From Streptomyces indicus (GTDB lineage Bacteria; Actinomycetota; Actinomycetes; Streptomycetales; Streptomycetaceae): 64,000 nucleotides of DNA. The first letter of the stretch is position 1, and each line of letters starts with the position of its first letter. Shown here piece by piece: positions 20,801-29,376 of this stretch. The notes under the pieces are model-generated. The model saw only the letters and a program-made list of their open reading frames with translations. It did not search any database and had not been told where the DNA came from. The stretch is taken from the NCBI RefSeq assembly GCF_900100315.1, contig NZ_FNFF01000013.1:164875-228874 (forward strand). The letters run 5' to 3'. A program made the translations under genes and the position numbers.

Positions 20801-21766
20801 ATGGAGCTCCTGGAGGTGGCGGAGGCCTTCGGTCTGGGCGAACCGCTGCGGACGCACGCGCTGCGCGGCGGAAGCTCGAGCGGTGCGTGGCGCCTCGATA
20901 CCCAGGACGGGGCGTGGCTGGTCAAGGTCCAGCCGCCCGCGGGCGACTGGTGGGCCAGGTCGGCGCGGCGCGCGTACGAGCTGGAGAGCGCGGCCCAGGC
21001 CTCCGCTCTGCCACTCCCCCGGCCGCTGCTCCCACCCGATCCGGCCATCGGTTTCTGGCATGACGCGGGGCCGTACTACGCGCGCGTCTCGGCCTACGTG
21101 CCGGGCCGCACCGCGCGTCTCGGCGATCCCGGTCTGGCCGAGTGGCTCGGCGGGACGCTCGCCGCCGTCGCCGCCCTGGACCTGCCCGCCGACCTCGCGG
21201 ACGACGAGTCCGCTCCCCTGCATCCGCCGGCCGACTGGCGCGCCTGGGCTGCCGAGGCACGGGGGTCCGAAGTGGCGGACGCCGCACAGGAGTTGCTGCC
21301 GGCCGTGGCCGAGGCAACCGGCCTGGTCCGCGCGGCGGAGGCCGGCGCTCCCGCGGCCCGGCTCGGGCACCGGGACACCGGGCTCGCCAACATCCTCGTG
21401 CACCAGGGCTCCTTCACCTTGATCGACTGGGACGCCGCGGGGCCGGTCATCCCCTGGTGGGACGCGGTGCACACGGCCCTGCGGTGCGCGGGCGGGCTGG
21501 ACGCGCCGGGTACGACGGACGCGGCGGCCGTACGGCAGACCCTTGCCGCGTACCGCGCCGCGGGCGGGCCCGTGGGAGCGGCGGACGAGACGGCGTTCGC
21601 GGGGCTGCTGCGCTCCACGCTGGCGTTCACCGCGTACACCTTGTGGCTGGCGCTGGGGCACCGCGGCGGCGACGCGGAATTCCGGGCGCAGGGCGCGCGG
21701 CGGTTCCGCGCGAGTGCCGACTCTCTCCACCGCGCTCTCGGCTCGCTGCCGGAGTGGCAGACGTGA
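20801..21766 (+). CDS. Aminoglycoside/choline phosphotransferase-fold protein
   Basis: Protein-kinase-like fold protein of 321 aa. The catalytic loop is RLGHRDTGLANILVHQG, with the HxDxxxxN pattern intact, and the metal-binding segment is LIDWDAAGP. The N-terminal Gly-rich loop is RGGSSSGAWRL. Related Streptomyces proteins phosphorylate small hydroxylated or amino compounds and occasionally antibiotics; the substrate is unknown and resistance should not be assumed. No good ribosome binding site precedes the ATG. A degenerate repeat array follows the stop. Confidence 0.85.
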   Translation: MELLEVAEAFGLGEPLRTHALRGGSSSGAWRLDTQDGAWLVKVQPPAGDWWARSARRAYELESAAQASALPLPRPLLPPDPAIGFWHDAGPYYARVSAYVPGRTARLGDPGLAEWLGGTLAAVAALDLPADLADDESAPLHPPADWRAWAAEARGSEVADAAQELLPAVAEATGLVRAAEAGAPAARLGHRDTGLANILVHQGSFTLIDWDAAGPVIPWWDAVHTALRCAGGLDAPGTTDAAAVRQTLAAYRAAGGPVGAADETAFAGLLRSTLAFTAYTLWLALGHRGGDAEFRAQGARRFRASADSLHRALGSLPEWQT

Positions 21767-21796
21767 TCGGCGGGTGAGGCGGGCGCGCGTCGGCCA

Positions 21797-21930
21797 CGCT
21801 ACGTACGGCAGGCCGGCAACGCTGTGTAGCCGGTCAACGGACCCACTGCGCAGGCAGTCACCGGGCACACCGCGCAAGGCGGTCGTCGGCCCCACTGGAC
21901 AGCAGGTCGCCGGCCACGCTGCGTAACCGG
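21797..21930. repeat. Degenerate ~24-bp tandem repeats
   Basis: Six imperfect units with cores such as ACGCTGCGTAACCGG, ACGCTGTGTAGCCGG and CACTGCGCAGGCAG, spaced 21-25 bp, filling the gap behind the phosphotransferase gene. No coding or RNA gene is seen here. Confidence 0.6.
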
Positions 21931-21956
21931 CGGAGCCCGCGGGCAGTTGACGCGGC

Positions 21957-23285
21957 ATGCACGACGCACCCCCGTCACATCCCGCGCCCGCCCCGAGCGC
22001 CGGTTCCCGGCCGGTCTCGATGACGCGCCTCGCCACCGCCTCGCTCGCCGGCACCGCCATCGAGTTCTACGACTTCTTCATCTACGGCACGGCGGCCGCC
22101 CTGGTGCTCGGGCCGCTGTTCTTCCCGACCTTCTCGCCGCTGGCCGGCACGCTCGCCGCCTTCGGCACCTTCGGGATCGGGTTCCTCGCGCGGCCGCTCG
22201 GCTCCGTGCTCTTCGGGCACATCGGGGACCGGCGCGGGCGGCGACCGGTTCTGATCGCTTCGCTGCTGCTGACGGGCGGCGCGACGGTGGCCGTCGGCTG
22301 CGTGCCCACGTATGACGCGATCGGGCTGTTCGCTCCCGTACTTCTGCTGGTCCTGCGCTTCCTGCAAGGGCTCGGGCTCGGCGGCGAGTGGGGCGGCGCG
22401 GTGCTCCTGACCGCCGAGCACGCGCCCGCGGGCAGGCGAGGGCTGTGGGCGAGCTTTCCGCAGATCGGGCCCTCGGTGGGCTTCCTGCTCGCGAACGGTG
22501 TGATGCTCGCCCTGACCGCGGGCCTGACCGACGCGCAGTTCGCGGCGTGGGGCTGGCGGGTGCCGTTCTGGGCGGCGGGGGTGCTCGCGGTCGCCGGGCT
22601 GTGGCTGCGGCATTCCGTCACCGAGACCCCGCAGTTCCTCGGCGTCCAGGAGCACGCGCGCGTCCCGCTGCTCGAAGTGGTGCGCGACCACTGGCGGTTG
22701 GTGCTGCTGACCGCGGGCTCCATGGCCATCGGCTACGCCATCTTCTATACGGTCTCGACCTGGGCACTCGCCTACGGGACCGAGCAGCTCGGGGTGGCCC
22801 GCACCGTGATGCTCACCAGCATCATGGCCGCCGTCGCGATCAAGGGCGCGATGACGCCGTTCGCGGCGATGCTGAGCGACCGGGTCGGGCGGCGGCCGCT
22901 CTGTCTGTACGGGGCCGGGGCCGCGGCGCTGTGGATGTTCCCGCTCATCGGGCTGCTCAGCACCGGGGAGCCGCTCCTCATGTTCTGCGGCTTCCTCGTG
23001 GCGCTGCTCGCTTTCATCGCGATGTTCTCGGTCCTGGCCGCGTATCTCCCGGAGTTGTACGAGCCGAGGGTGCGGTGCACGGGCGCCGCCGTGGGCTACA
23101 ACCTGGGCGGGGTGCTCGGGGGCGCCCTCACCCCGATCGTGGCGACCGTCGTGGCCGGACGCGGGGACGGACCGCCCTGGGGTGTGGCCGCGTATCTGAC
23201 GGTGATCGCGCTGGTCAGCCTCGGGTGCTTCGCACTGCTTCCGGAGACGCGGCCGGCCGTGGCGCGGGAGCCTGCGGCTGCTTGA
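21957..23285 (+). CDS. MFS transporter, metabolite:H+ symporter (MHS) type
   Basis: Inner-membrane transporter of 442 aa with about 12 hydrophobic helices. The MHS hallmarks are TAIEFYDFFIYG in helix 1 and the loop 2-3 motif GHIGDRRGRRPVLI. A repeat of the motif occurs before helix 8 (SDRVGRRPL). The family imports carboxylates, betaines or amino acids with protons; the substrate cannot be told. The first ~20 residues are Pro/Ala-rich and the true start may be the internal Met of VSMTRLATASLAG. Confidence 0.9.
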   Translation: MHDAPPSHPAPAPSAGSRPVSMTRLATASLAGTAIEFYDFFIYGTAAALVLGPLFFPTFSPLAGTLAAFGTFGIGFLARPLGSVLFGHIGDRRGRRPVLIASLLLTGGATVAVGCVPTYDAIGLFAPVLLLVLRFLQGLGLGGEWGGAVLLTAEHAPAGRRGLWASFPQIGPSVGFLLANGVMLALTAGLTDAQFAAWGWRVPFWAAGVLAVAGLWLRHSVTETPQFLGVQEHARVPLLEVVRDHWRLVLLTAGSMAIGYAIFYTVSTWALAYGTEQLGVARTVMLTSIMAAVAIKGAMTPFAAMLSDRVGRRPLCLYGAGAAALWMFPLIGLLSTGEPLLMFCGFLVALLAFIAMFSVLAAYLPELYEPRVRCTGAAVGYNLGGVLGGALTPIVATVVAGRGDGPPWGVAAYLTVIALVSLGCFALLPETRPAVAREPAAA

Positions 23286-23391
23286 GCGGGGGCGTGCGGT
23301 GCGTGGAGGTCCTGGGCGGGGCCGGTCGCGCGGCGCGTGAGCAGAGGGGCGGTGTGCGTGGCGTGCCGGGTCCGCAGCGGAGAATGGGCGC

Positions 23392-26300
23392 GTGAGCTTC
23401 CACTACCGCCTCATCGGTCCCACCCGGGTCCTGCGCGAGGACGGCACCGAGGTGCCGCTCGGCGGGGCCCGGATCCGTGCGCTCGTGGCCGCGCTCGCGC
23501 TGGCCGGCGGGCGCAGCGTGCCGGTCGGCGGTCTGGTCGCACAGATCTGGGCCGCGGAGGAGGAACCGCCCGCCGACGAGGTGAAGGCGCTGCAGGCCCT
23601 GGTCGGGCGGCTGCGGAAGGCGCTCGGCGCCGCGGCGGTGGCCACGGGGCCCGGCGGGTACCGCCTGGTGGCCGAGTCAGAGGATGTCGACCTCTTCCGG
23701 TTCCGGCGGCTGGCCGCCGAAGGGGCGGCCGCGCTCGAGGCGGGCGAGGCCGCACGGGCGGCCGGGCTCCTGGACGACGCGCTCGGCCTGTGGTCGGGAG
23801 ATGTGCTGCACGACCTGCCGGGCCGCACGACGGATCCCGAGGTCGTACGGGCCGAACAGCAGTACCGGCAGGCGCGCAGGGCGCGACTCGCGGCCGAGGT
23901 GGCGCTCGGACGGGCCGCCGGAACCGTGGACGAACTCACGGCCCTTGCCGCTGAGTCCCCGCTTGACGAACCCCTCCAGGCACTGCGACTGCGAGCGCTG
24001 CGGGCGGCGGGACGGCGGGCGGAGGCGTTGGCCGGCTACGAGGAGGTGCGCAGGCTGCTGCTCGAGCGCCTGGGGACCGATCCCGGCGAGGAACTCCGGG
24101 AGGTGCACCGGGAGTTGCTCGGGGTGACGGAGGGCGGCACGCCCGGCACCCCCGGCAGCCGCGACGACCGGGCTCCGGGGCCCGGCGCGCACGGCGCGCA
24201 CGGCACGACCGGAACCCGGACCGGCCACGAGCCTCTCGCAACACCCGCGGGCAACCTCCGTGCCCGGCTGAATTCCTTCGTCGGTCGCGAACGGGAACTT
24301 TCCGAGTTGGCCGACGAGTTGAGGAAGCAGCGACTTGTGACGCTGCTCGGTCCCGGCGGCGTGGGCAAGACGCGGCTGTCCCTGGAAGCAGCCGATGCGC
24401 ACAAGGAGGTGTGGCCGGACGGAGTCTGGATGGCCGAACTCGCTCCCGTACGGGAGGGATCCGCGGTGGTGGAAGCGGTGCTCACCGCGCTCGGCGCGCG
24501 GGAGACGACGCTGCGCGGCCCCGGCGCGGCGGACGAGCTGCAGCTCGCTTCCCAGGATCCGCCTGCCCGCCTGGTGGAGCACTGCGGCCGACGGCAGATG
24601 CTGCTGATCCTTGACAACTGCGAACATGTCATCGGCGCCGCCGCCGAGTTGGCCGAGACGGTCCTCACCCGCTGCCCCGGGGTGACCGTGCTCGCCACGA
24701 GCCGCGAGCCGCTCGGTGTGCCGGGTGAAGCCGTGCGCCCTGTGGAGCCCCTCCCGCAGGACGTGGCGCTGCGCCTGTTCGCCGAGCGGGGCGCGGCCGT
24801 GCGTCCCGGTTTCCGCGCCGAGGACGATGCCGAGGCGTGCGCGGAGATCTGCGCGCGGCTCGACGGACTGCCGCTCGCGCTCGAACTGGCCGCCGCCCGG
24901 CTCCGGTTGCTCACCCCGCGGCAGCTCGCGGACCGGCTCGACGACCGCTTCCGGCTGCTCACCGGCGGCGGCCGCACCGCGCTGCCGCGTCAGCAGACCC
25001 TGCGGGCCGTCGTGGACTGGTCCTGGGACCTGCTCGACGCGGACGAGCGGGCGGTGCTGCGCCGGCTCGCGGTGTTCGCGGGCGGGTGCGCCCTGGAGCA
25101 GGCGCAGGAGGTGTGCGGGGACGACCCGTTGCACACCCTCGATGTGCTGGGCTCCCTCGTCGACAAGTCGCTGGTCGTGGCCGAACCGGGTGGCATGGGC
25201 GGGCCGCGCGGGAACGGTCCAGTCGGGGACGGTGCGGGTGGGGGCGATCCGGCGGGGAGCGAGCCCGCCGGGAGCGGGGCAGCCGGGAATGGTCCGGCCG
25301 GGATGCGCTACCGGTTGCTCGAGACGGTCGCCGAGTACGCGTCGGCGCGGCTCGACGAGTCGGGTGAGCGGGCGGCGTACGAGCGGCGGCATCTCATCGC
25401 CTACCGCGAGCTGATGCGCACCGGCGAGCCGGAGTTGCGGGGGCCCCGGCAGGTCGAGTGGCTGGAGCGTTTCGAGCTGGAGCACGACAACGCGAAGGCG
25501 GCGCTGCGTACGGCGGTCGAGGTCGGCGCGGAGCAGGACGGGCTGTGTCTGGTGCACGCGATGAGCTGGTTCTGGCAGCTGCGCGGGCACCAGGCGGAGG
25601 TCGGCACATGGTCGAAGGCGGTGGCGGCGCTCGGTCCAGACCCGTTCGCCGAGCCGGTGCGTCCGGCCGTGCCCCTGGTCGAGCGGTGCACGGACAGCGC
25701 GCCGCCGTGGGACGAGGAACAGATGTGGGAGGCGCGGCGGGGAGCGCGGATGATGGTGCAGGCCGCCCCGACCGGCGAGGAGCCGGACCTGGCGCAGCTG
25801 CGGCGGATCGTGGCCGCGTACCGGAGCGGGTTGCCGCAGGTGTGCCGCCAGCCGGGCTCCATGTGGTACTTCGCGCGGATGATGACCGGCGGCTTCGCGG
25901 GCCTCGAGGAGACCATGGACGCCGTGGTCCGTGACTGCTGGGAGCTCGGGCCCGGGTGGCGCGAGACTCATCACTGGGAGCTGGGGTTCACGCTGCTCAT
26001 GCGGGCTAAGTTCGTGCACGACCGGCCCGCCACCCTGGAGCAGGCCACCGATGACGCCGGCCGCGCGCTGTGGCACTTCGAGCGGACCGGGGACCCGTGG
26101 GGGATCGCCGAGTCGCTGTCCGCGCGGGGCGAGGCGCATCTGCGGCGCGGCCTGTTCGAGCAGGCCGCCGCGGACTTCGCGCGGGCCGTCGACGGGGCGA
26201 GCGCCGCGGGGGCCTTCCGTCAAGTCCCGGTGTTCAAGGCGCAGTTGGCCGATGTGCGGCTGCGCACGAGTGAGGATCCCGCGGCCCGGGCCGATGCGGA

Positions 26301-26856
26301 GCGGCTGCTGCTCGAAGCGGTGGAGGAGTCGTCGCGGTACGGCGCCGAACCGCTGGGCACGGCCCGGCTGCTGCTCGCACGCCACTACGGCAGCACGGGC
26401 CGGCTGGCCGAGGCGCGGGCGCAGGTGGCGGAGGTGAAGCGGGCGCTGCCGCCGGACATGCCGCTGCTCTTCCACGGCACGGTCGCGGGCATGCGGGGCT
26501 GGTTGGACTGCCTCGACGGGAACTACGCGTCCGCGCTGGCCCATCTGCGCGAAGCGGTACGGGAGATGGCGAGCGTCGCGTATCTGGTGGCGCCGCAGCT
26601 GATCGTGGACCAGTTCCTCGCCGCCGCCTGGGCCAAGGCGCGGCTCGGCCAGGGCGGGGACGGGGCGCGGCTGCTCGGCACGTACGACCGGCAGGCGCTC
26701 AGCGGTGGGATGGGCTTCCGCCCGTTCCCGGACCAGGCGGCGATGCGCCGGCACGCGGAGGCGGAGTTGCGGGCGGTCCTCGATCCGGCGGCGTACGAGC
26801 GCGGTTACGCGGAGGGCGGGGAGCTGTCGGTCGAGGAGGCGGCGGGGTTGGTGTGA
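23392..26856 (+). CDS. AfsR/SARP-type transcriptional regulator with NB-ARC ATPase
   Basis: Large regulator of 1154 aa. An N-terminal OmpR-like winged helix plus bacterial activator domain (residues 1-240) is followed by an Ala/Gly/Thr-rich linker. The NB-ARC ATPase has P-loop LLGPGGVGKTRLSL near 320 and Walker B LLILDNCEHV. The C-terminal half is helical and TPR-like. A Gly-rich insert (GNGPVGDGAGGGDPAG) interrupts it near 605-630. Such proteins activate secondary-metabolite or nutrient-stress genes; no biosynthetic cluster is adjacent, so its target is unknown. The GTG at 23392 follows GGAG at about 8 nt. Confidence 0.9.
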   Translation: MSFHYRLIGPTRVLREDGTEVPLGGARIRALVAALALAGGRSVPVGGLVAQIWAAEEEPPADEVKALQALVGRLRKALGAAAVATGPGGYRLVAESEDVDLFRFRRLAAEGAAALEAGEAARAAGLLDDALGLWSGDVLHDLPGRTTDPEVVRAEQQYRQARRARLAAEVALGRAAGTVDELTALAAESPLDEPLQALRLRALRAAGRRAEALAGYEEVRRLLLERLGTDPGEELREVHRELLGVTEGGTPGTPGSRDDRAPGPGAHGAHGTTGTRTGHEPLATPAGNLRARLNSFVGRERELSELADELRKQRLVTLLGPGGVGKTRLSLEAADAHKEVWPDGVWMAELAPVREGSAVVEAVLTALGARETTLRGPGAADELQLASQDPPARLVEHCGRRQMLLILDNCEHVIGAAAELAETVLTRCPGVTVLATSREPLGVPGEAVRPVEPLPQDVALRLFAERGAAVRPGFRAEDDAEACAEICARLDGLPLALELAAARLRLLTPRQLADRLDDRFRLLTGGGRTALPRQQTLRAVVDWSWDLLDADERAVLRRLAVFAGGCALEQAQEVCGDDPLHTLDVLGSLVDKSLVVAEPGGMGGPRGNGPVGDGAGGGDPAGSEPAGSGAAGNGPAGMRYRLLETVAEYASARLDESGERAAYERRHLIAYRELMRTGEPELRGPRQVEWLERFELEHDNAKAALRTAVEVGAEQDGLCLVHAMSWFWQLRGHQAEVGTWSKAVAALGPDPFAEPVRPAVPLVERCTDSAPPWDEEQMWEARRGARMMVQAAPTGEEPDLAQLRRIVAAYRSGLPQVCRQPGSMWYFARMMTGGFAGLEETMDAVVRDCWELGPGWRETHHWELGFTLLMRAKFVHDRPATLEQATDDAGRALWHFERTGDPWGIAESLSARGEAHLRRGLFEQAAADFARAVDGASAAGAFRQVPVFKAQLADVRLRTSEDPAARADAERLLLEAVEESSRYGAEPLGTARLLLARHYGSTGRLAEARAQVAEVKRALPPDMPLLFHGTVAGMRGWLDCLDGNYASALAHLREAVREMASVAYLVAPQLIVDQFLAAAWAKARLGQGGDGARLLGTYDRQALSGGMGFRPFPDQAAMRRHAEAELRAVLDPAAYERGYAEGGELSVEEAAGLV

Positions 26857-26890
26857 GGGGGCGGGGCGCGGCGTGAAGGGGCGACGGGTC

Positions 26891-26928
26891 GGCCAGGAGG
26901 GGGGCGGGGCGCCGCCCCCCTCCTGGCC
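26891..26928. terminator. Bidirectional terminator, 17-bp perfect stem
   Basis: A 17-bp perfect inverted repeat with a GGCG loop between the convergent AfsR-type and siderophore-interacting genes. It can terminate both. Confidence 0.85.
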
Positions 26929-26929
26929 G

Positions 26930-27820
26930 CTACTCCCCCGCCTCCGCCTGGGCCAGCAGCTCCTGGGCGTCCGCCAGGTCCGCCTCCGTCGGAGCGTCGT
27001 CCTGGGTGAGACGCAGCCGCCAATAGCCGGAGAAGTGCAGGGACTTCTTGTCGATCCCGCGGTCGTCCACGAGATGGCGGCGCAGGGCCCGTACGGCACC
27101 CGCCTCACCGCCGAGCCACGCGTACACCGACCCTGCCGGGAACGAAGCGGCCCGTACGGCCTCGACCAGCACCTCTCCCGCGGCGGCCGGCGCGCGCCCC
27201 GGCACGGCGCGCTCCAGCCAGTGCACCGTCACCTCGCCCCGGGTCGCGAACTCCTGCCGCTCCGCGCGGTCGGCCACCTCCACGTACGCCACCGCCCGCG
27301 AGCCCTCGGGCAGCGCCTCGAGGATCGTGGTGATGGCGGGGAGCGCCGTCTCGTCACCGGTCAGGAGCATCCAGTCGGTGGTCGCGAGCGGTACGGGCTT
27401 GGCGAAGTAGGCCGAGGGGCCGAACATCGCGAGCCGCTGCCCCGGTTCGGCCTGCCGCGCCCAGGCGGTGGCGGGCCCTTCGGAACCTTCGCCGTCCCCG
27501 TGCAGGACGAAGTCGACGGTGACCGTGGCGCGCTCGGGGTCGTGGCGGCGGATCGTATAGCTGCGCATCCAGGGGCGGACCTCTTCGGGCAGGGCGTTGA
27601 ACGCCTCGTACCAGCTCATGAAGTCGTCGCCGGGTGCGGGCAGTACGGGGGCCTCCTGGCCCGGCTTGGGGAAGTAGAGCTTGACCTGCTGGTCGGGGCC
27701 GGCGAGCCGGAGCCCTTCCAGCCCTTCGCCGCCGAAGGTGATCCGCGCGAGGCGGGGCGTGGGGTGCCGCACCTCGACGACGTGCAGGGAACGGACCGGG
27801 AGCGTCATCTCGTACGTCAT
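26930..27820 (-). CDS. Siderophore-interacting protein (FAD-binding ferric reductase)
   Basis: Cytosolic flavoreductase of 296 aa of the SIP/ViuB family, which releases iron from ferri-siderophores. The N-terminal FAD-binding beta-barrel contains MRSYTIRRHDPE, the flavin-binding RxYT-type motif. The C-terminal NAD(P)H domain includes LLTGDETALPAI and VYAWLGGEAGAVRALR. The length is typical. No siderophore cluster or obvious iron-box palindrome is visible upstream. The stop lies 2 bp from the 17-bp terminator. Confidence 0.92.
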   Translation of the reverse strand: MTYEMTLPVRSLHVVEVRHPTPRLARITFGGEGLEGLRLAGPDQQVKLYFPKPGQEAPVLPAPGDDFMSWYEAFNALPEEVRPWMRSYTIRRHDPERATVTVDFVLHGDGEGSEGPATAWARQAEPGQRLAMFGPSAYFAKPVPLATTDWMLLTGDETALPAITTILEALPEGSRAVAYVEVADRAERQEFATRGEVTVHWLERAVPGRAPAAAGEVLVEAVRAASFPAGSVYAWLGGEAGAVRALRRHLVDDRGIDKKSLHFSGYWRLRLTQDDAPTEADLADAQELLAQAEAGE

Positions 27821-27932
27821 GGGGCCGAGGCTCCCGGCAGCCGTCTACAGACGGTCGACAGGCCGCCTACACAGCAGAACGCACGGAGAAACGGAAGGCG
27901 GAACGAAAGGCGAAACGGGCTGCGGAACGGCA

Positions 27933-27966
27933 CCGGCCCGCCCGCACCGAAGTGCGGACGGGCCGG
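27933..27966 (-). terminator. Terminator after the TerC-family gene
   Basis: A 15-bp stem with one mismatch and a CGAA tetraloop (CCGGCCCG-C-CCGCAC / GTGCGG-A-CGGGCCGG), 22 nt past the stop at 27988. Confidence 0.75.
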
Positions 27967-27987
27967 CTGCGGAGGCGGTGCGGAAGG

Positions 27988-29001
27988 TCAGGCCTCGATG
28001 CCGGCCTTCTCGTCGGACTCCGTGGTCGCCTTCTTGGCCTCGGCCTCCGCCTCGGCAGCGGCGATCTTCTTCGAGGCGATGAGGCTGGTGATCGTGGTGA
28101 CGATCAGCACGGCGCAGATGACACCCAGGGAGACCGGGATCGAGATCTCCGGGACGTGCACACCGCTCTCGTGCAGGGCGTGCAGCACCAGCTTCACGCC
28201 GATGAAGCCGAGGATGATCGACAGGCCGTACGAGAGGTGGACCAGCTTCTTCAGCAGGCCGCCGATGAGGAAGTACAGCTGCCGCAGACCCATCAGGGCG
28301 AACGCGTTGGCGGTGAAGACGATGTACGGGTCCTGGGTCAGGCCGAAGATCGCCGGGATCGAGTCCATCGCGAAGAGGATGTCGGTCATGCCGATGGCCA
28401 GCATGACGACGAGCAGCGGCGTCATGACCTTCTTGCCGTGCTGGACCACGAACAGCTTGGTGCCGTGGTACTTGTCGGCGACGCCGAACTTCTTCTCGAT
28501 CGACTTGAGGAGCTTGTTCTCCTCCCAGTCGTCCTCCTCCTCGTCGGCCCGCGCCTCCTGGATGAGCTTCCAGGCGGTGTAGATCAGGAACGCGCCGAAG
28601 ATGTAGAAGACCCAGGAGAAGCTGGCGATGATCGCCGCGCCGGCGGCGATGAAGATCGCACGCAGGACCAGGGCGACGAGCACACCGATGAGCAGCACGC
28701 GCTGCTGAAGGTGGGACGGCACCGCGAACTTCGCCATGATCAGGATGAAGACGAAGAGGTTGTCGACACTGAGCGACTTCTCGGTGATGTAGCCCGCGAA
28801 GAACTCACCGGCCGCCTGGCTGTTGCCCCAGATCAGCAGGCCGATGCCGAAGAGCACGGCCAGCACGATCCAGACGACGGTCCAGATTCCGGCTTCCTTG
28901 ATGGACACGTCATGGGGCTTGCGCCCGATGAAGAAGTCGACAGCAATGAGGGCACTCAGGCCCACGATCGTGAGGACCCAAAGGGTCATGGAAACATCCA
29001 C
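27988..29001 (-). CDS. TerC/Alx-family membrane protein, probable Mn2+ exporter
   Basis: Integral membrane protein of 337 aa with about nine hydrophobic segments and the family motifs SVDNLFVFILIM and ILFAMDSIPAIFG. Their acidic residues probably bind metal. Alx and TerC relatives act in manganese export and metalation of exported proteins. The C-terminus is a charged Glu/Ala/Lys tail. The GTG at 29001 (VDVSMTLWVL) is used because GGAGG lies 4 nt upstream and that element is the one buried in the leader hairpin. The frame stays open to 29211, but those codons are riboswitch sequence. Confidence 0.9.
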   Translation of the reverse strand: MDVSMTLWVLTIVGLSALIAVDFFIGRKPHDVSIKEAGIWTVVWIVLAVLFGIGLLIWGNSQAAGEFFAGYITEKSLSVDNLFVFILIMAKFAVPSHLQQRVLLIGVLVALVLRAIFIAAGAAIIASFSWVFYIFGAFLIYTAWKLIQEARADEEEDDWEENKLLKSIEKKFGVADKYHGTKLFVVQHGKKVMTPLLVVMLAIGMTDILFAMDSIPAIFGLTQDPYIVFTANAFALMGLRQLYFLIGGLLKKLVHLSYGLSIILGFIGVKLVLHALHESGVHVPEISIPVSLGVICAVLIVTTITSLIASKKIAAAEAEAEAKKATTESDEKAGIEA

Positions 29002-29005
29002 TGCG

Positions 29006-29054
29006 CCTCCGGCAGTACGTAACGGCACAATTCCAGCGTCGTCGCTGCCGGAGG
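29006..29054 (-). promoter_or_regulatory. Shine-Dalgarno-sequestering hairpin
   Basis: CCTCCGGCAG (29045-29054) can pair perfectly over 10 bp with CTGCCGGAGG (29006-29015), burying the GGAGG ribosome binding site. The 5' strand adjoins the GAGACC motif of the aptamer's 3' side, so ligand binding and sequestration are likely exclusive. Confidence 0.7.
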
Positions 29055-29155
29055 TCTCCTCCACCCGAGATGGTTCACCTCGCGTTCGGGCCGACGTCCC
29101 GGGACCCCTGTGGGTCCGTACTGACGGAATCGTCGCAGTCGGGAGTACTCCCCTC
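29045..29155 (-). ncRNA. yybP-ykoY (manganese) riboswitch-like leader
   Basis: Within the 5' leader of the TerC-family gene are, in order, GGGGAGTA, a GC-rich branched region, GCGAGGTGAACCA and GGAGGAGACCTCC. These resemble the conserved GGGGAGUA and two ACC-containing internal-loop strands of the yybP-ykoY Mn2+ aptamer, which commonly controls TerC/Alx/MntP-type genes. The assignment rests on motif order and gene context; a covariance-model search was not possible. Confidence 0.7.
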
Positions 29156-29260
29156 CGCACGCAGAAGACTACCGGGAAACCCAAGAGAAGGTAAAGGGTG
29201 AGGTAAAGCACACGCCAAGTTCGCAGGTCAAGGGCCGTACGGCAGGGAAAGGAACGGCAA

Positions 29261-29287
29261 AGGGCTCCCCTCGGCGGGGAGCCCTTC
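29261..29287 (-). terminator. Terminator after the long TerD-domain gene
   Basis: Perfect 11-bp stem AAGGGCTCCCC / GGGGAGCCCTT, 5-nt loop, followed on the minus strand by a T/C-rich run. Confidence 0.75.
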
Positions 29288-29350
29288 GGAGCCCTTCGGA
29301 GCCCTTTGGAGTCCGTCAGCGCCCGTCAGCGCCCGTCAGCGCCCGTCACA
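29281..29350. repeat. 10-bp tandem repeats
   Basis: Three units of AGCCC(T)TTCGG-type sequence followed by three of CGCCCGTCAG, all 10 bp, between the terminator and the stop of the TerD-domain gene. Confidence 0.7.
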
Positions 29351-29376
29351 GCCTGCCGGTTCGCCGGCCGGAAGGC

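Noticed and set aside
20801..21766. Calling the phosphotransferase-like gene an antibiotic-resistance gene
   Set aside because: The fold is intact, but nothing in sequence or context indicates an aminoglycoside substrate.
27821..27932. Iron-box (DmdR/IdeR) upstream of the siderophore-interacting protein
   Set aside because: No TTAGGTTAGGCTAACCTAA-like dyad; only GGAACG/AAACGG purine-rich repeats are present.
29002..29211. 70-codon N-terminal extension of the TerC-family gene
   Set aside because: It overlaps the riboswitch-like leader and lacks a start signal; family N-termini begin at VDVSMTLW.
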